A DNA stretch of 64,000 bases from Burkholderia cepacia ATCC 25416 (GTDB lineage Bacteria; Pseudomonadota; Gammaproteobacteria; Burkholderiales; Burkholderiaceae). The translations under genes and the position numbers were made by a program. Below are positions 45,229-54,399 of this stretch, piece by piece; the first letter of the stretch is position 1; the number at the start of each line of letters is the position of its first letter. The stretch covers positions 1,054,001 through 1,118,000 of the forward strand of contig NZ_CP012982.1 in assembly GCF_001411495.1 (NCBI RefSeq). Direction: 5' to 3'. The notes beneath the pieces were generated by a model, which made no database searches, was not told where the DNA came from, and saw nothing but the letters and a program-made list of their open reading frames with translations.

Positions 45229-46158
45229 TCACACCGGCGTCAACACCGGCTGCCCCGCGAAATGCCGCTTCGCGTTGTCGAGAAACTGCTGCACCGAGCG
45301 ATCGAGCGCCTCCGGCGACCAGCCGCCCATGTGCGGCGTCAGCACGACGCTGTCGAGATCCGTCAGCGCGCGCGGCGGTTCCGGTTCCCCTTCGTACACG
45401 TCGAGCCCCGCGCCCGCGATGCGCCCTTCGCGCAACGCGTCTGCCAAAGCAGCGGTATCGACAACGCTGCCGCGCGATACGTTGACGAGAAAACCGCCCG
45501 GCCCGAGCGCATCGAGCACGGTGCGGTCGATCAGGTGCCGCGTGCCCGCGCCGCCCGGCGTCGCGACGATCAGGAAATCGGCCCACTGCGCAAGCGCGTC
45601 GACGCGGTCGAAATAGCGATAGGGAACGTTCTTCTCCGACCGGTTGTGATAACCGATCTCGATGTCGAAGCCGGCTGCGCGACGCGCGCACTTCTCGCCG
45701 ATCTTGCCGAGCCCGACGATGCCGAGCTTCCTGCCCGACACGTTCGGCGGCATCGGCAGCCCGTCGCGCCACACGCCGGCACGGGTTTTCGCATCGAGCG
45801 GCACCACGTTGCGCACCGCCGCGAGCAGCAGCGCGAACGCGTGGTCGGCCACGCAATCGTCGTTGGTGCCGGCGCCCGTCACGACCGTGACGCCGCGCGC
45901 CTTCGCATGCGCGACGTCGATATGCTCGTAGCCCGCGCCGAGCGCGCTGACGAAGGTGAGTTGCGGAAGCCGGTCGATCTCGGCGCCGGTGAGCCCCGTG
46001 CTGCCGTTGGTCAGCACCGCGCGTATCGTGCCGCCGTGTTCGGCGATCGCGCGTTCGCGTTCTTCGGCAGTCGGGGCATGGCGCACGTCGAACGACGCGG
46101 CGATCTCGCGGTGCGCGTCGCCGCGCAATGCGATGAGGACCAGCAGCTCGGGTTTCAT
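45229..46158 (-). CDS. D-isomer-specific 2-hydroxyacid dehydrogenase
   Basis: A 309-aa NAD(P)-dependent dehydrogenase of the GhrB/SerA superfamily. The Rossmann motif G-L-G-K-I-G lies near residue 150. The catalytic Arg is in V-N-V-S-R-G-S-V-V-D, Glu in D-V-Y-E-G-E-P-E-P and His in L-T-P-H-M-G-G-W. It reduces glyoxylate, hydroxypyruvate or similar 2-keto acids. It lies alone on the minus strand. Confidence 0.92.
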   Translation of the reverse strand: MKPELLVLIALRGDAHREIAASFDVRHAPTAEERERAIAEHGGTIRAVLTNGSTGLTGAEIDRLPQLTFVSALGAGYEHIDVAHAKARGVTVVTGAGTNDDCVADHAFALLLAAVRNVVPLDAKTRAGVWRDGLPMPPNVSGRKLGIVGLGKIGEKCARRAAGFDIEIGYHNRSEKNVPYRYFDRVDALAQWADFLIVATPGGAGTRHLIDRTVLDALGPGGFLVNVSRGSVVDTAALADALREGRIAGAGLDVYEGEPEPPRALTDLDSVVLTPHMGGWSPEALDRSVQQFLDNAKRHFAGQPVLTPV

Positions 46159-46322
46159 GTCGGCAATTGTCGGCAGGCGGAGACGAAATCGAGTGTAACA
46201 AGCCCGCGCGACTCATGCGGGTTATCCCCACGCGGGCTGTGGACACGCCGCCGCACGCGGTTTGCCAAAGCCCGCCCAGTCAAGTAACGTGCGGCCTACG
46301 CCCCCGTCCTGGAGATTGGCTC

Positions 46323-47246
46323 ATGAAGCTCGCCCTGCCCGCCCGGATTCTGGGCCTCGCGTTCGCCGCCGCCCTCGTCGCACCCGGCGCGCACGCCGAC
46401 GCACCCGTCGTGGTGTCGTCGAAGATCGACACCGAAGGCAACCTGCTCGGCAACCTGATTTCGCAAGTGCTGAAGGCGCACGGCATCCCCGTCACCGAAA
46501 AGATCGCGCTCGGCACCACGCCGATCGTGCGCAAGGCGCTCACGAGCGGCGAGATCGACATCTACCCCGAATACACGGGCAACGCCGCCTTCTTCTTCAA
46601 CAAGGCCGACGATCCTCTGTGGAAGAACGCGAGCCAGGGCTACGACGCCGCGAAGAAGCTCGACTACGCGGCGAACCATCTCGTGTGGCTCGCCCCGGCG
46701 CCCGCGAACAACACGTGGGGCGTCGCGTTGCTCGCCCCCGTCGCGCAGTCGCAGCACCTGAAGACGTTCTCCGATTTCGGCAAGTGGGTCGCGGGCGGCG
46801 GCAAGGTGAAGCTCGCCGCGTCGGCCGAATTCGTGAACAGCGCGTCGGCGCTGCCGTCGTTCGAGAAAGCGTACGGCTTCAAGCTGAAGCCCGAGCAGCT
46901 CGTCGTGCTGTCGGGCGGCGACACGGCCGCGACGATCAAGGCCGCCGCGAACCAGACCGACGGCGTGAACGCGGCGATGGTGTACGGCACCGACGGCGGC
47001 ATCGCGTCGAGCGGCCTCGCGGTGCTCGACGACGACAAGCACGTGCAGCCCGTCTACGCGCCGGCGCCCGTGATCCGCGAAGCCGTGCTGAAAGCACACC
47101 CGCAGATCGCCGATTACCTGAAACCGGTGTTCGCGAGCCTCGACCTGAAGACGCTGCAGTCGCTGAACGCGCGCATCCAGATCAACGGCGAGCCGGCGGC
47201 CGGCGTCGCGAAAAGCTACCTGAAAGCGAAGGGCTTCGTGAAATGA
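46323..47246 (+). CDS. Betaine/choline-type ABC transporter substrate-binding protein (OsmF/YehZ-like)
   Basis: A 307-aa periplasmic binding protein of the OpuAC/OsmF family. Signal peptide cleaved near A-H-A-D. The start of the mature domain, V-V-S-S-K-I-D-T-E-G-N-L-L-G, and the block I-D-I-Y-P-E-Y-T-G-N-A are hallmarks of quaternary-amine binding proteins. First gene of a four-gene operon, overlapping the permease by 4 bases. CTGGAGA precedes the ATG. Likely ligands are glycine betaine or related compounds, which fits the sox block at 54-61 kb. Confidence 0.92.
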   Translation: MKLALPARILGLAFAAALVAPGAHADAPVVVSSKIDTEGNLLGNLISQVLKAHGIPVTEKIALGTTPIVRKALTSGEIDIYPEYTGNAAFFFNKADDPLWKNASQGYDAAKKLDYAANHLVWLAPAPANNTWGVALLAPVAQSQHLKTFSDFGKWVAGGGKVKLAASAEFVNSASALPSFEKAYGFKLKPEQLVVLSGGDTAATIKAAANQTDGVNAAMVYGTDGGIASSGLAVLDDDKHVQPVYAPAPVIREAVLKAHPQIADYLKPVFASLDLKTLQSLNARIQINGEPAAGVAKSYLKAKGFVK

Positions 47247-48421
47247 CCGAACGCGCGGCGGCGTCCGCGCGGCGCGTGATCCCCGACAAGGTCGGCATCC
47301 TGATCGGAATCCTCACGATCGTCGCGGTGCTCGGCCTGCCGTTCGTCGTGCTGCGGCCGAACCGGATCGCGGCCGGCACGGGGCTGTCGGTGTTCGCCGC
47401 GCTGCCGGCGATGCAGGGCGCGGCGCTGGCCGCGCTGTGGATCGTCGGCGCGCTGTGGGCGATGAAGGCGAGCCGCCCCGCGTGGCGGCTCGCGGCCGGC
47501 TGCGCATGGCTCGCGACGCTCGCGTACGCGCTCGGCGCGGCCGCGGCGCACGTCGTCGCCGCCGACGACATGCTCGCGCGCGTGTCGCCCGACGCGGGCG
47601 TCTGGCTGCTGCTGTTCGCGTGGGCCGTGCTCGTCGCGGACGCGCTCGCACGGCTCGCGTTCGGCCCGTGGCGGCGCCTCGCCGCGCTCGTCGTCGCGAT
47701 CGCGGCGATCTCGGTGCCGCTCGCGAGCGGCTGGTGGGACGGCCTCTCCGTGATGCGCGAATATGCGGTGCGCAGCGACGATTTCTGGCGCGAAGCGATC
47801 CGTCACGTGTCGCTCGCGGGCGGCTCGGTGGCCGCCGCGCTCGTCGCGGGCGTGCCGCTCGGCATCGCCTGCGCGCGCATCGCGGCGGTGCGGACCGTCG
47901 CGATGCCCGTGCTCAATGTCGTGCAGACGATCCCCAGCATCGCGATGTACGGGCTGATGATGGCCCCGCTCGGGCTGCTGGCCGCACACGTGCCGCTCGC
48001 GGCCGCGCTCGGCATCCGCGGCATCGGTGTCGCGCCGGCCGTGCTCGCGCTGTTCCTGTATTCGCTGCTGCCGATCGCGTCGAGCGTCGTGGTCGGGCTC
48101 GGACAAGTGCCGCCGCACGTGACCGAAGCGGCGCGCGCGATGGGCATGACGCGCGCGCAGCGGCTGCTGCATGTCGACCTCGTGCTCGCGCTGCCGGTGA
48201 TCCTGAGCGGCGTGCGCATCGTGCTCGTGCAGAACATCGGGCTGACCGCGGTCGCCGCGCTGATCGGCGGCGGCGGATTCGGCACCTTCATCTTCCAGGG
48301 GATCGGGCAATCGGCCGCCGATCTCGTGCTGCTCGGCGCGATCCCGACGATCGGGCTCGCGCTGGTGGCCGCCGTCATATTCGAAGCCGCGACCACGCTC
48401 GCGAAGGGGCGTACAGGATGA
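47243..48421 (+). CDS. ABC transporter permease (YehY-like)
   Basis: A 392-aa inner-membrane permease. The N-terminal half has about five hydrophobic segments. The C-terminal half is the binding-protein-dependent transport domain with the coupling loop E-A-A-R-A-M-G-M-T-R-A-Q. It is larger than a plain OpuCB-type permease, as in the E. coli YehY. Start and stop both overlap neighbours (ATGA), so the operon is tightly coupled. Confidence 0.92.
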   Translation: MTERAAASARRVIPDKVGILIGILTIVAVLGLPFVVLRPNRIAAGTGLSVFAALPAMQGAALAALWIVGALWAMKASRPAWRLAAGCAWLATLAYALGAAAAHVVAADDMLARVSPDAGVWLLLFAWAVLVADALARLAFGPWRRLAALVVAIAAISVPLASGWWDGLSVMREYAVRSDDFWREAIRHVSLAGGSVAAALVAGVPLGIACARIAAVRTVAMPVLNVVQTIPSIAMYGLMMAPLGLLAAHVPLAAALGIRGIGVAPAVLALFLYSLLPIASSVVVGLGQVPPHVTEAARAMGMTRAQRLLHVDLVLALPVILSGVRIVLVQNIGLTAVAALIGGGGFGTFIFQGIGQSAADLVLLGAIPTIGLALVAAVIFEAATTLAKGRTG

Positions 48422-49365
48422 TCGAGATCGAACGTGCAGGCAAACGCTTCGGCGATGTCGTCGCCGTCGACGACGTCTCGCTGACGATGCAGCGCGGCAC
48501 GATCACCGCGCTCGTCGGTGCGTCGGGCAGCGGCAAGTCGACGCTGCTGCGCATGATCAACCGGCTGATCGCCCCCACCAGCGGCACGATCCGCATCGAC
48601 GGCGTCGATACGGCGACCGTCGCGCCCGAACAGCTTCGGCGCGGCATCGGCTACGCGATCCAGGGGCACGGGCTGTTTCCGCACTGGAGCGTCGCGCGCA
48701 ACATCGCGACCGTGCCGCGCCTGCTCGGCTGGCCGGCCGCGCGCATCGACGCGCGCGTGAACGAGCTGCTCGACCTGTTCCATCTCGCGCCGGCCGAGTT
48801 CGCGGACAAGCTGCCGCACGAACTGTCGGGCGGCCAGCAGCAGCGTGTCGGCGTCGCGCGCGCGCTCGCGGCCGAGCCCGCGATGCTGCTGATGGACGAG
48901 CCGTTCGGCGCGCTCGATCCGATCATCCGCGGCAAGGCGCAGGACGACCTGTTCGCGTTGCAGCGCCGCCTCGGCATCACGGTCGTGATCGTCACGCACG
49001 ATATCGAGGAAGCGCTGAAGCTCGGCGACACGATCGCGGTGATGGACGGCGGCCGGCTGCTGCAGGTCGCGCCGCCGGCCGAGATTCTCGGCAAGCCGGC
49101 GGCCGGTGTCGTCGAGCAGCTCGTCGCGGGCGTCGACCGGCCGCTGCGCCTGCTCGCGCTGACGCCGATCGACGCAGTGGCCGAACCCGGCCATGCGGAC
49201 GGCGAGCCGATCGACGCGACGCGCACGCTGCGCGATGCGGTGTCGGAACTGCTGTGGCGCGGTGTCGATGCATTGCCCGTCGCCGACGGCGACGCACGCA
49301 ACGCGCGCGGCGCGCGCCGCATCACGCTCGACGCGATCCGCGCGCACGCGAGGCAGCCCGCATGA
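48418..49365 (+). CDS. ABC transporter ATP-binding protein (YehX-like)
   Basis: A 315-aa ATPase of the OpuCA/ProV type. Walker A G-A-S-G-S-G-K-S-T, signature L-S-G-G-Q-Q-Q-R, Walker B L-L-M-D-E-P-F-G-A-L-D and the H-loop V-T-H-D are all present. The last ~75 residues form a tail rather than a complete pair of CBS domains, as in the YehX group. It drives the two permeases encoded on either side. Confidence 0.93.
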   Translation: MIEIERAGKRFGDVVAVDDVSLTMQRGTITALVGASGSGKSTLLRMINRLIAPTSGTIRIDGVDTATVAPEQLRRGIGYAIQGHGLFPHWSVARNIATVPRLLGWPAARIDARVNELLDLFHLAPAEFADKLPHELSGGQQQRVGVARALAAEPAMLLMDEPFGALDPIIRGKAQDDLFALQRRLGITVVIVTHDIEEALKLGDTIAVMDGGRLLQVAPPAEILGKPAAGVVEQLVAGVDRPLRLLALTPIDAVAEPGHADGEPIDATRTLRDAVSELLWRGVDALPVADGDARNARGARRITLDAIRAHARQPA

Positions 49366-50150
49366 CGACGCCGGATGCCACGCAACGCACACGGCCCTTG
49401 CGTTCGCCCCTGCCCCGCCACGTTGCCGCGTTCACGGCGCGCGCCGCCGCGCTCGCGCTGCTGCTCGTGCTGCTGGTGCGGCCGATGTGGCTGCAGGGCC
49501 TTTTCGCACCGTTCGCGGACAACGGCGCGCCCGTCATCTACGATCGCGCGAGCCTGCTCGACCTGACGCTCGCGCATCTCGGCACGGTCGCGCTGTCGAG
49601 CCTGATCGGCACGATCGTCGCGGTGGCGGCCGGGATCTTCGTCACGCGGCCGGCCGGCGCGGATTTCCTGCCGGTCGCGCGCAGCGTCGTCGACATCGGC
49701 CAGACCTTCCCGCCGGTCGCGGTGCTCGCGCTCGCGGTGCCGGCCGTCGGCTTCGGGCTGAAACCCGTGCTGATCGCGCTCGTGCTGTATGGCCTGCTGC
49801 CGGTTTTCGAAAGCACGATCGCGGGGCTCGAGGACGTGCCGCGCGATGTCGTCGACGCCGCGCGCGGGATGGGGATGAGCGGCTGGCAGCAACTGGTGTC
49901 GGTCGAGCTGCCGCTCGCGTTCCCGGTGATCGTCAACGGCATCCGGCTCGCGGTCGTGATCAATCTCGGCACCGCGACGATCGGCTCGACGGTCGCCGCG
50001 CGCGGCCTCGGCGACGTGATCATCGCGGGCCTGCAGACGTCGAATACCGCGTTCGTGCTGCAGGGCGGCGTGATCGTCGGGCTGCTTGCGGTACTCGTCA
50101 GCGATGCGATCGGGTCGATTGCGCGAGTGGCGAGCGCACGGCGCGCCTAG
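49362..50150 (+). CDS. ABC transporter permease (YehW-like)
   Basis: A 262-aa inner-membrane permease with about six helices and the coupling loop D-A-A-R-G-M-G-M-S-G-W-Q. It starts in the stop codon of the ATPase gene (ATGA) and completes the order binding protein, permease, ATPase, permease seen for yehZYXW. The second permease forms a heterodimer with the 47243 product. Confidence 0.92.
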   Translation: MTTPDATQRTRPLRSPLPRHVAAFTARAAALALLLVLLVRPMWLQGLFAPFADNGAPVIYDRASLLDLTLAHLGTVALSSLIGTIVAVAAGIFVTRPAGADFLPVARSVVDIGQTFPPVAVLALAVPAVGFGLKPVLIALVLYGLLPVFESTIAGLEDVPRDVVDAARGMGMSGWQQLVSVELPLAFPVIVNGIRLAVVINLGTATIGSTVAARGLGDVIIAGLQTSNTAFVLQGGVIVGLLAVLVSDAIGSIARVASARRA

Positions 50151-50182
50151 AAGACATCGCGACATTTTCCAAGGGAGAAGCC

Positions 50183-50578
50183 GTGGCTGTCCTGGACACC
50201 GGCCCGTTTTTTCATGGCACGAAAGCGGATTTGCGGATCGGCGACTTGCTGACGGCGGGCTTCAGATCGAATTACCGGGATGACGTCGTGATGAATCACG
50301 TTTATTTCACGGCCCTGCCCAAGGGCGCCGGCCTTGCCGCGGAAATGGCCAAAGGCGACGGCAAGCCGCGGGTCTATATCGTCGAGCCCACCGGGGCCTT
50401 CGAAAACGACCCGAACGTCACGGACAAGAAATTCCCGGGCAATCCGACGCGCTCGTATCGAAGCACATCGCCCTTGAAGATCGTTGGCGAACTCGATCAC
50501 TGGGAACCGTACGATCCGGCGTTCATTCAGCAACTGAGAATCCGCATCGAAACCGGCATCGGCGAGATCATCAACTAG
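50183..50578 (+). CDS. arr: Rifamycin ADP-ribosyltransferase
   Basis: A 131-aa Arr enzyme, which inactivates rifampicin by ADP-ribosylating it with NAD+. The family start G-P-F-F-H-G-T-K-A-D-L (His11 in the NAD site), the block N-H-V-Y-F-T-A-L, V-Y-I-V-E-P-T-G-A-F-E-N-D-P-N-V-T-D-K-K-F-P-G-N-P-T-x-S-Y, and the end D-H-W-E-P-Y-D are diagnostic. It starts at GTG after AAGGGAGAAG, only 32 bases after the transporter operon, and may be co-transcribed with it. Its A/T content is a little higher than its neighbours, hinting at acquisition. Confidence 0.93.
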   Translation: MAVLDTGPFFHGTKADLRIGDLLTAGFRSNYRDDVVMNHVYFTALPKGAGLAAEMAKGDGKPRVYIVEPTGAFENDPNVTDKKFPGNPTRSYRSTSPLKIVGELDHWEPYDPAFIQQLRIRIETGIGEIIN

Positions 50579-50735
50579 CGGTCATCCGGACTCCGATGCG
50601 TGTCCACGCAACGATCGCCGCGTCGATCGTTGCGAACGTCACAAGCCTACACATCGCTTTCATTCGAGCCGGCACTCGACCGTCTTGCCCGATTGGCCGA
50701 TATACTATGCGCCTCCCATTTCCCCGCACTCGACC

Positions 50736-51410
50736 ATGCGACGACGGTTTTTCTGGCTGATCGTGCTCTCGCTCGGCATTGCGCAACAGGTATCGGCCCA
50801 GCAAACGCCCGCCGTGCCTGCCTCTGCGCCCGACGTGCTGGCATCGGCGCCGGCTGTCGCCTCCGCGCCGCTCGCGAACGCCGACGATCAGCCGAACGAA
50901 GCAAACCGCCGCATCACGTCCTACCTGACGAAGAAATTCGGTGTCGCGAAGGAGCGGGCCGCCAAGCTCGCCGATATCGTGAGCGTCACTGCGACGAAAT
51001 ATTCGCTGCCTCCCGCACTCGTTTACGCCATCATCTCGATCGAATCGCGCTTCCAGGAAAAGGCGCGCGGCCAGCACGGCGCGACCGGACTGATGCAGGT
51101 CGTGCCGTCCGCACACCGCGGCATGCTGCGTAACGTGAAGGACCTGACCGAACCGAATGCGAACGTCGAGGCCGGCTCCCGGATTCTCTCCAGCTACGTG
51201 AAAGCGGCCGGCGGCAACGTGCAGGCCGGGCTGAAGAGCTACAGCGGCGGATCCAGCGCGTATGCGGCGAAGGTCATGCAGCGGGTCGATTCGTTCCGGT
51301 TCGTGCTCGAACCCGACGACGACGCGAAAGCCGCGAACGAGACGAAGGCGCGGATGGTGCCGGTGAGCGAATCGACGTCGACATCGACGTCGGCGCGCAA
51401 CGCGCAATAA
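50736..51410 (+). CDS. Lytic transglycosylase (SLT family)
   Basis: A 224-aa exported murein transglycosylase. Signal peptide cleaved near S-A-Q-Q, followed by an Ala/Pro/Ser linker. The SLT domain covers residues ~85-190, with catalytic Glu in A-I-I-S-I-E-S-R-F, then G-A-T-G-L-M-Q-V-V-P and a late A-G-L-K-S-Y-S-G-G-S. It cuts peptidoglycan glycan strands in the periplasm. TATACT at 50701-50706 is a plausible -10. The tail is Ser/Thr-rich. Confidence 0.88.
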   Translation: MRRRFFWLIVLSLGIAQQVSAQQTPAVPASAPDVLASAPAVASAPLANADDQPNEANRRITSYLTKKFGVAKERAAKLADIVSVTATKYSLPPALVYAIISIESRFQEKARGQHGATGLMQVVPSAHRGMLRNVKDLTEPNANVEAGSRILSSYVKAAGGNVQAGLKSYSGGSSAYAAKVMQRVDSFRFVLEPDDDAKAANETKARMVPVSESTSTSTSARNAQ

Positions 51411-51455
51411 GCAAGTACGTCGCACACGTCCCGCCCCACGACTCCCTCTCCGCGC

Positions 51456-51866
51456 ATGCGCGACACGATCCGGTACGCCACCCGCCTTCTCGCCGTCGCC
51501 GCGCTCGCGAGCGGCGCAGCGTCCGCGTTCGCCGCGGTCGATTGCGAACGGCAGGGGCCGACGATGGATGCGGTACGCCGATGCATCGTCGACAACAACA
51601 ACCAGGAAGTGGAACGCGCGTACCGGTCGCTCGAACGCAAGACCCGGCAACGCAACCCCGATGCGGCGAAACAGCTCGCGAAGTCGCAGGCAAGCTGGCA
51701 CGGCTTCGCGAGCGACACCTGCGACTACGTCAAAACCGCCAATCCGCAGCAGATGATTCCGGACGACGCGTGGCTGAACTGCTGGGTCGACTTCAGCCAG
51801 GCGCGCGTGCGCATCCTGAAGAAATGGGAAACGCAGGGCGACGCGCCGCAGCCGGCGCAGCAGTGA
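51456..51866 (+). CDS. LprI-like (DUF1311) periplasmic protein
   Basis: A 136-aa exported protein with a signal peptide ending near A-F-A-A. The LprI/DUF1311 pattern is visible: D-C-E-R-Q-G then C-I-V-D-N-N-N-Q-E-V-E-R-A-Y-R-S-L and a W-x5-S-D-T-C-D-Y segment, with two pairs of cysteines likely forming disulfides. Some family members inhibit lysozyme. It follows a lytic transglycosylase gene by 45 bases, so a murein-related role is reasonable. Confidence 0.75.
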   Translation: MRDTIRYATRLLAVAALASGAASAFAAVDCERQGPTMDAVRRCIVDNNNQEVERAYRSLERKTRQRNPDAAKQLAKSQASWHGFASDTCDYVKTANPQQMIPDDAWLNCWVDFSQARVRILKKWETQGDAPQPAQQ

Positions 51867-51896
51867 ACGGCGGACGATCGTCCGCGCAGCCGCCCG

Positions 51897-52772
51897 TCAC
51901 GCCTGCGCGAAATGCGCGCGCAGATACTCGATGAAGACCTGCGTCTTCGCCGGCAGCAAGCGCGTTTCCGTCATCGCGTAGACCGGAACGGGCGCGCCCT
52001 CCCAGTCGGGCAGCACGCGACGCAACCGGCCCGCGGCCACGTCGTCGGCCACGACTTCCGCCGGCATCTGGATGATGCCCGCCTCGTGCACGGCGAGTTG
52101 CCGAACCATGCCGACACTGTTCACGATGAAACGCCCGCCCACCGGCACCTCGAGCTCCCGCGCGGCGTCGTGCAGCGTCCACGCATCGACGCGCTGCACG
52201 CTCAGGCACTGATGCCGCCGCAGGTCGTCCGGTTCGCGCGGCTCACCCGCGCGCTCGAGATAGCGCGGCGACGCATACAGGTGATTGCGGAACGTCGCGA
52301 GCCGCCGCGCGACGAGTTGCGAATCGGCCGATTCGCCGATGCGGATCGCGACGTCGAATGGTTCGCTCACCAGGTCGACACGCCGCGACGTCAGTTCGAA
52401 ATCGAACGTGAGCTTCGGGTAGCGGTTCGCGAATTCGACGATCAGCGGCGCCAGGTAGACCACCGCGAAATCGACCGGAAACGACGCGCGCAGCACGCCC
52501 GACGGTTCGGCCAGCAACTCGCCGAGCTGCTCGTGCGCGAGCCGCGCTTCGTCGACGATGCGTTTGCAGCGCTCGAAATACAGCTGCCCGGCTTCCGTGA
52601 GCTCGATCCGGCGCGTCGTGCGATGCAGCAGCCGCAAGCCGATCGCCTTTTCCAGCGCGCCGATGCGCCGCGACAGCGTCGAATTCGGCATCCCCAGCGC
52701 GTCGGCCGCGCTGCGAAAGCCCTTCGCCTTCACGACCTCCACGAACAGCGCCATGTCGTTCAGCAGTTCCAC
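51897..52772 (-). CDS. LysR-family transcriptional regulator
   Basis: A 291-aa LysR regulator. N-terminal winged HTH: L-F-V-E-V-V-K-A-K-G-F-R-S-A-A-D-A-L-G-M-P then S-T-L-S-R-R-I-G-A-L-E-K-A-I-G-L-R-L-L-H-R-T-T-R. The substrate-binding domain follows (R-A-S-F-P-V-D-F). It diverges from the flavin oxidoreductase at 52940, and so probably controls that gene through the 167-base space between them. Confidence 0.94.
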   Translation of the reverse strand: MELLNDMALFVEVVKAKGFRSAADALGMPNSTLSRRIGALEKAIGLRLLHRTTRRIELTEAGQLYFERCKRIVDEARLAHEQLGELLAEPSGVLRASFPVDFAVVYLAPLIVEFANRYPKLTFDFELTSRRVDLVSEPFDVAIRIGESADSQLVARRLATFRNHLYASPRYLERAGEPREPDDLRRHQCLSVQRVDAWTLHDAARELEVPVGGRFIVNSVGMVRQLAVHEAGIIQMPAEVVADDVAAGRLRRVLPDWEGAPVPVYAMTETRLLPAKTQVFIEYLRAHFAQA

Positions 52773-52939
52773 GCCACTGCTCCATCAATGGATCAATGTT
52801 ATCCAAACTACCATATTTATCTCGAAAAGGAAGCAATGGATGATGTGTCCATGGCGGCGAGGCGCGCGCACGGTGCGCGGCCCGCGCCCGAGACGGCACC
52901 GCCCCGGTGCCGTTACCCGACCCTCGAGGAGCACGCACC

Positions 52940-54013
52940 ATGGACGCATTGTTCACCCCGGCCCGTGTCGGCCGCTACACGCTGCAGAACCGCCTGGTCA
53001 TGGCACCGATGACGCGCAGCCGCGCCGCGTTCGACGGCACGCCCGGCGCACTGGCCGCCGAGTACTACGCGCAGCGCGCGGATCTCGGCCTGATCGTCAG
53101 CGAAGGCACGCAGCCGTCGGACGACGGCCAGGGTTACCTGACGACGCCCGGCATCTACACCGATGCACACGTCGCCGGCTGGAAGGCGGTCAGCGAGCGC
53201 GTGCATGCGCGCGGCGCCCGCCTGTTCATCCAGCTGATGCACGTGGGGCGCATGTCGCATCCCGACAATACGCCGCATCATCGCCAGGGCGTCGCGCCTT
53301 CCGCGATCGCGCCGGGCGTGCCGATGTTCACGATGAAAGGGATGCAGGAGATTCCCGCGCCGCGCGCGCTGACGACGGACGAAGTGCGCGGCACCGTGAA
53401 CGACTTCCGCTTCGCCGCGCGCCGCGCGATCGAGGCCGGCGCCGACGGCGTCGAGATCCACGGCGCGAACGGGTATCTGGTCCAGCAGTTCTTCGCGCCG
53501 AACGCGAACACGCGCAGCGACGCCTACGGCGGTTCAATCGAAAATCGTGCGCGCTTCGCGATCGAGGTTGCCGAGGCGATCGCCGACGAGATCGGCGCGG
53601 ACCGCACCGCGATTCGCCTGTCGCCGGGCACCACGTTGTGGGGCATCGACGAAGGCGTGGAAGGGCCGGACCTGTATCGCTACCTGGCGACGCAGCTCGA
53701 CCGGCTCGGCCTCGCGTACCTGCACGTGATGCACCAGGGCAACGAGCCGTTGCTCTCGGACCTGCGCGCGCGCTGGCGCGGCACGCTGATCGTGAACCGG
53801 CCGGGCCGCACGCGCGACGCGATCGGCACGGATGTCGCGACGGGTCTTGCCGATCTCGAAGCGTACGGCCAGATGGTGCTCGCGAATCCGGATTTCGTCA
53901 CGCGGCTGAAGACGGGCGCACCGATGAACGACGCGCAGCGCGACACGTTCTTCGGCGGCGATGCGCGCGGGTATGTGGATTATCCGGCGTTGGACGGGGC
54001 GGCTGCGGCTTGA
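52940..54013 (+). CDS. Old yellow enzyme-family NADH:flavin oxidoreductase
   Basis: A 357-aa FMN enzyme of the OYE/NemA group reducing activated alkenes, nitro compounds or quinones. It has R-L-V-M-A-P-M-T-R-S-R near the start, S-E-G-T-Q-P-S as a flavin contact, the substrate-binding pair in V-E-I-H-G-A-N-G-Y-L, and a late N-R-P-G-R-T-R phosphate site. AGGAGCACG precedes the start. The divergent LysR gene points to induction by an electrophile. Cytosolic. Confidence 0.93.
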   Translation: MDALFTPARVGRYTLQNRLVMAPMTRSRAAFDGTPGALAAEYYAQRADLGLIVSEGTQPSDDGQGYLTTPGIYTDAHVAGWKAVSERVHARGARLFIQLMHVGRMSHPDNTPHHRQGVAPSAIAPGVPMFTMKGMQEIPAPRALTTDEVRGTVNDFRFAARRAIEAGADGVEIHGANGYLVQQFFAPNANTRSDAYGGSIENRARFAIEVAEAIADEIGADRTAIRLSPGTTLWGIDEGVEGPDLYRYLATQLDRLGLAYLHVMHQGNEPLLSDLRARWRGTLIVNRPGRTRDAIGTDVATGLADLEAYGQMVLANPDFVTRLKTGAPMNDAQRDTFFGGDARGYVDYPALDGAAAA

Positions 54014-54399
54014 CGCGATTACACGGGGCGATCGCTGCGACACGCCTGAACTGTTTCGCAGCTATCGCCGGTGAACCGCGCGATATCCGTCAAAGGCCGA
54101 ACGTCTCATTGCTCGCCACCTGTCACGTTGGACGGAGCGATCCTGATGAGACTGTCGCACGCATGGCTCGTAGAGGGCGGCATCACGATGCATTGACCGG
54201 GAAGGCCACCGCAAGCTGCTGGAGCGGGTCCGCAGTGGGTTGCCCAAAAGCGCTCGCGTGACAACTGACGGGGGGAACGTCTCATTGTTCCGATATTTCA
54301 GGAATAAAGACGAGCGGCAACCACCAGCGGGCCATTGTTCCGATATTCCAGGAACAATGAGCAATCGCGTGGGCGGATTGCCTCTCCGCCCCGCCCCCT
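54014..54399. repeat. Intergenic segment with related inverted and direct repeats
   Basis: A 386-base gap. A perfect palindrome CATTGTTCC (54333-54341) / GGAACAATG (54351-54359) has a partly decayed copy 50 bases upstream (54283-54309: CATTGTTCC-GATATTTCA-GGAATAAAG). GAACGTCTCATTG occurs twice (54100-54112 and 54275-54287). No transposase is readable. It resembles a small mobile or regulatory repeat that has been copied and begun to decay. Confidence 0.45.
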
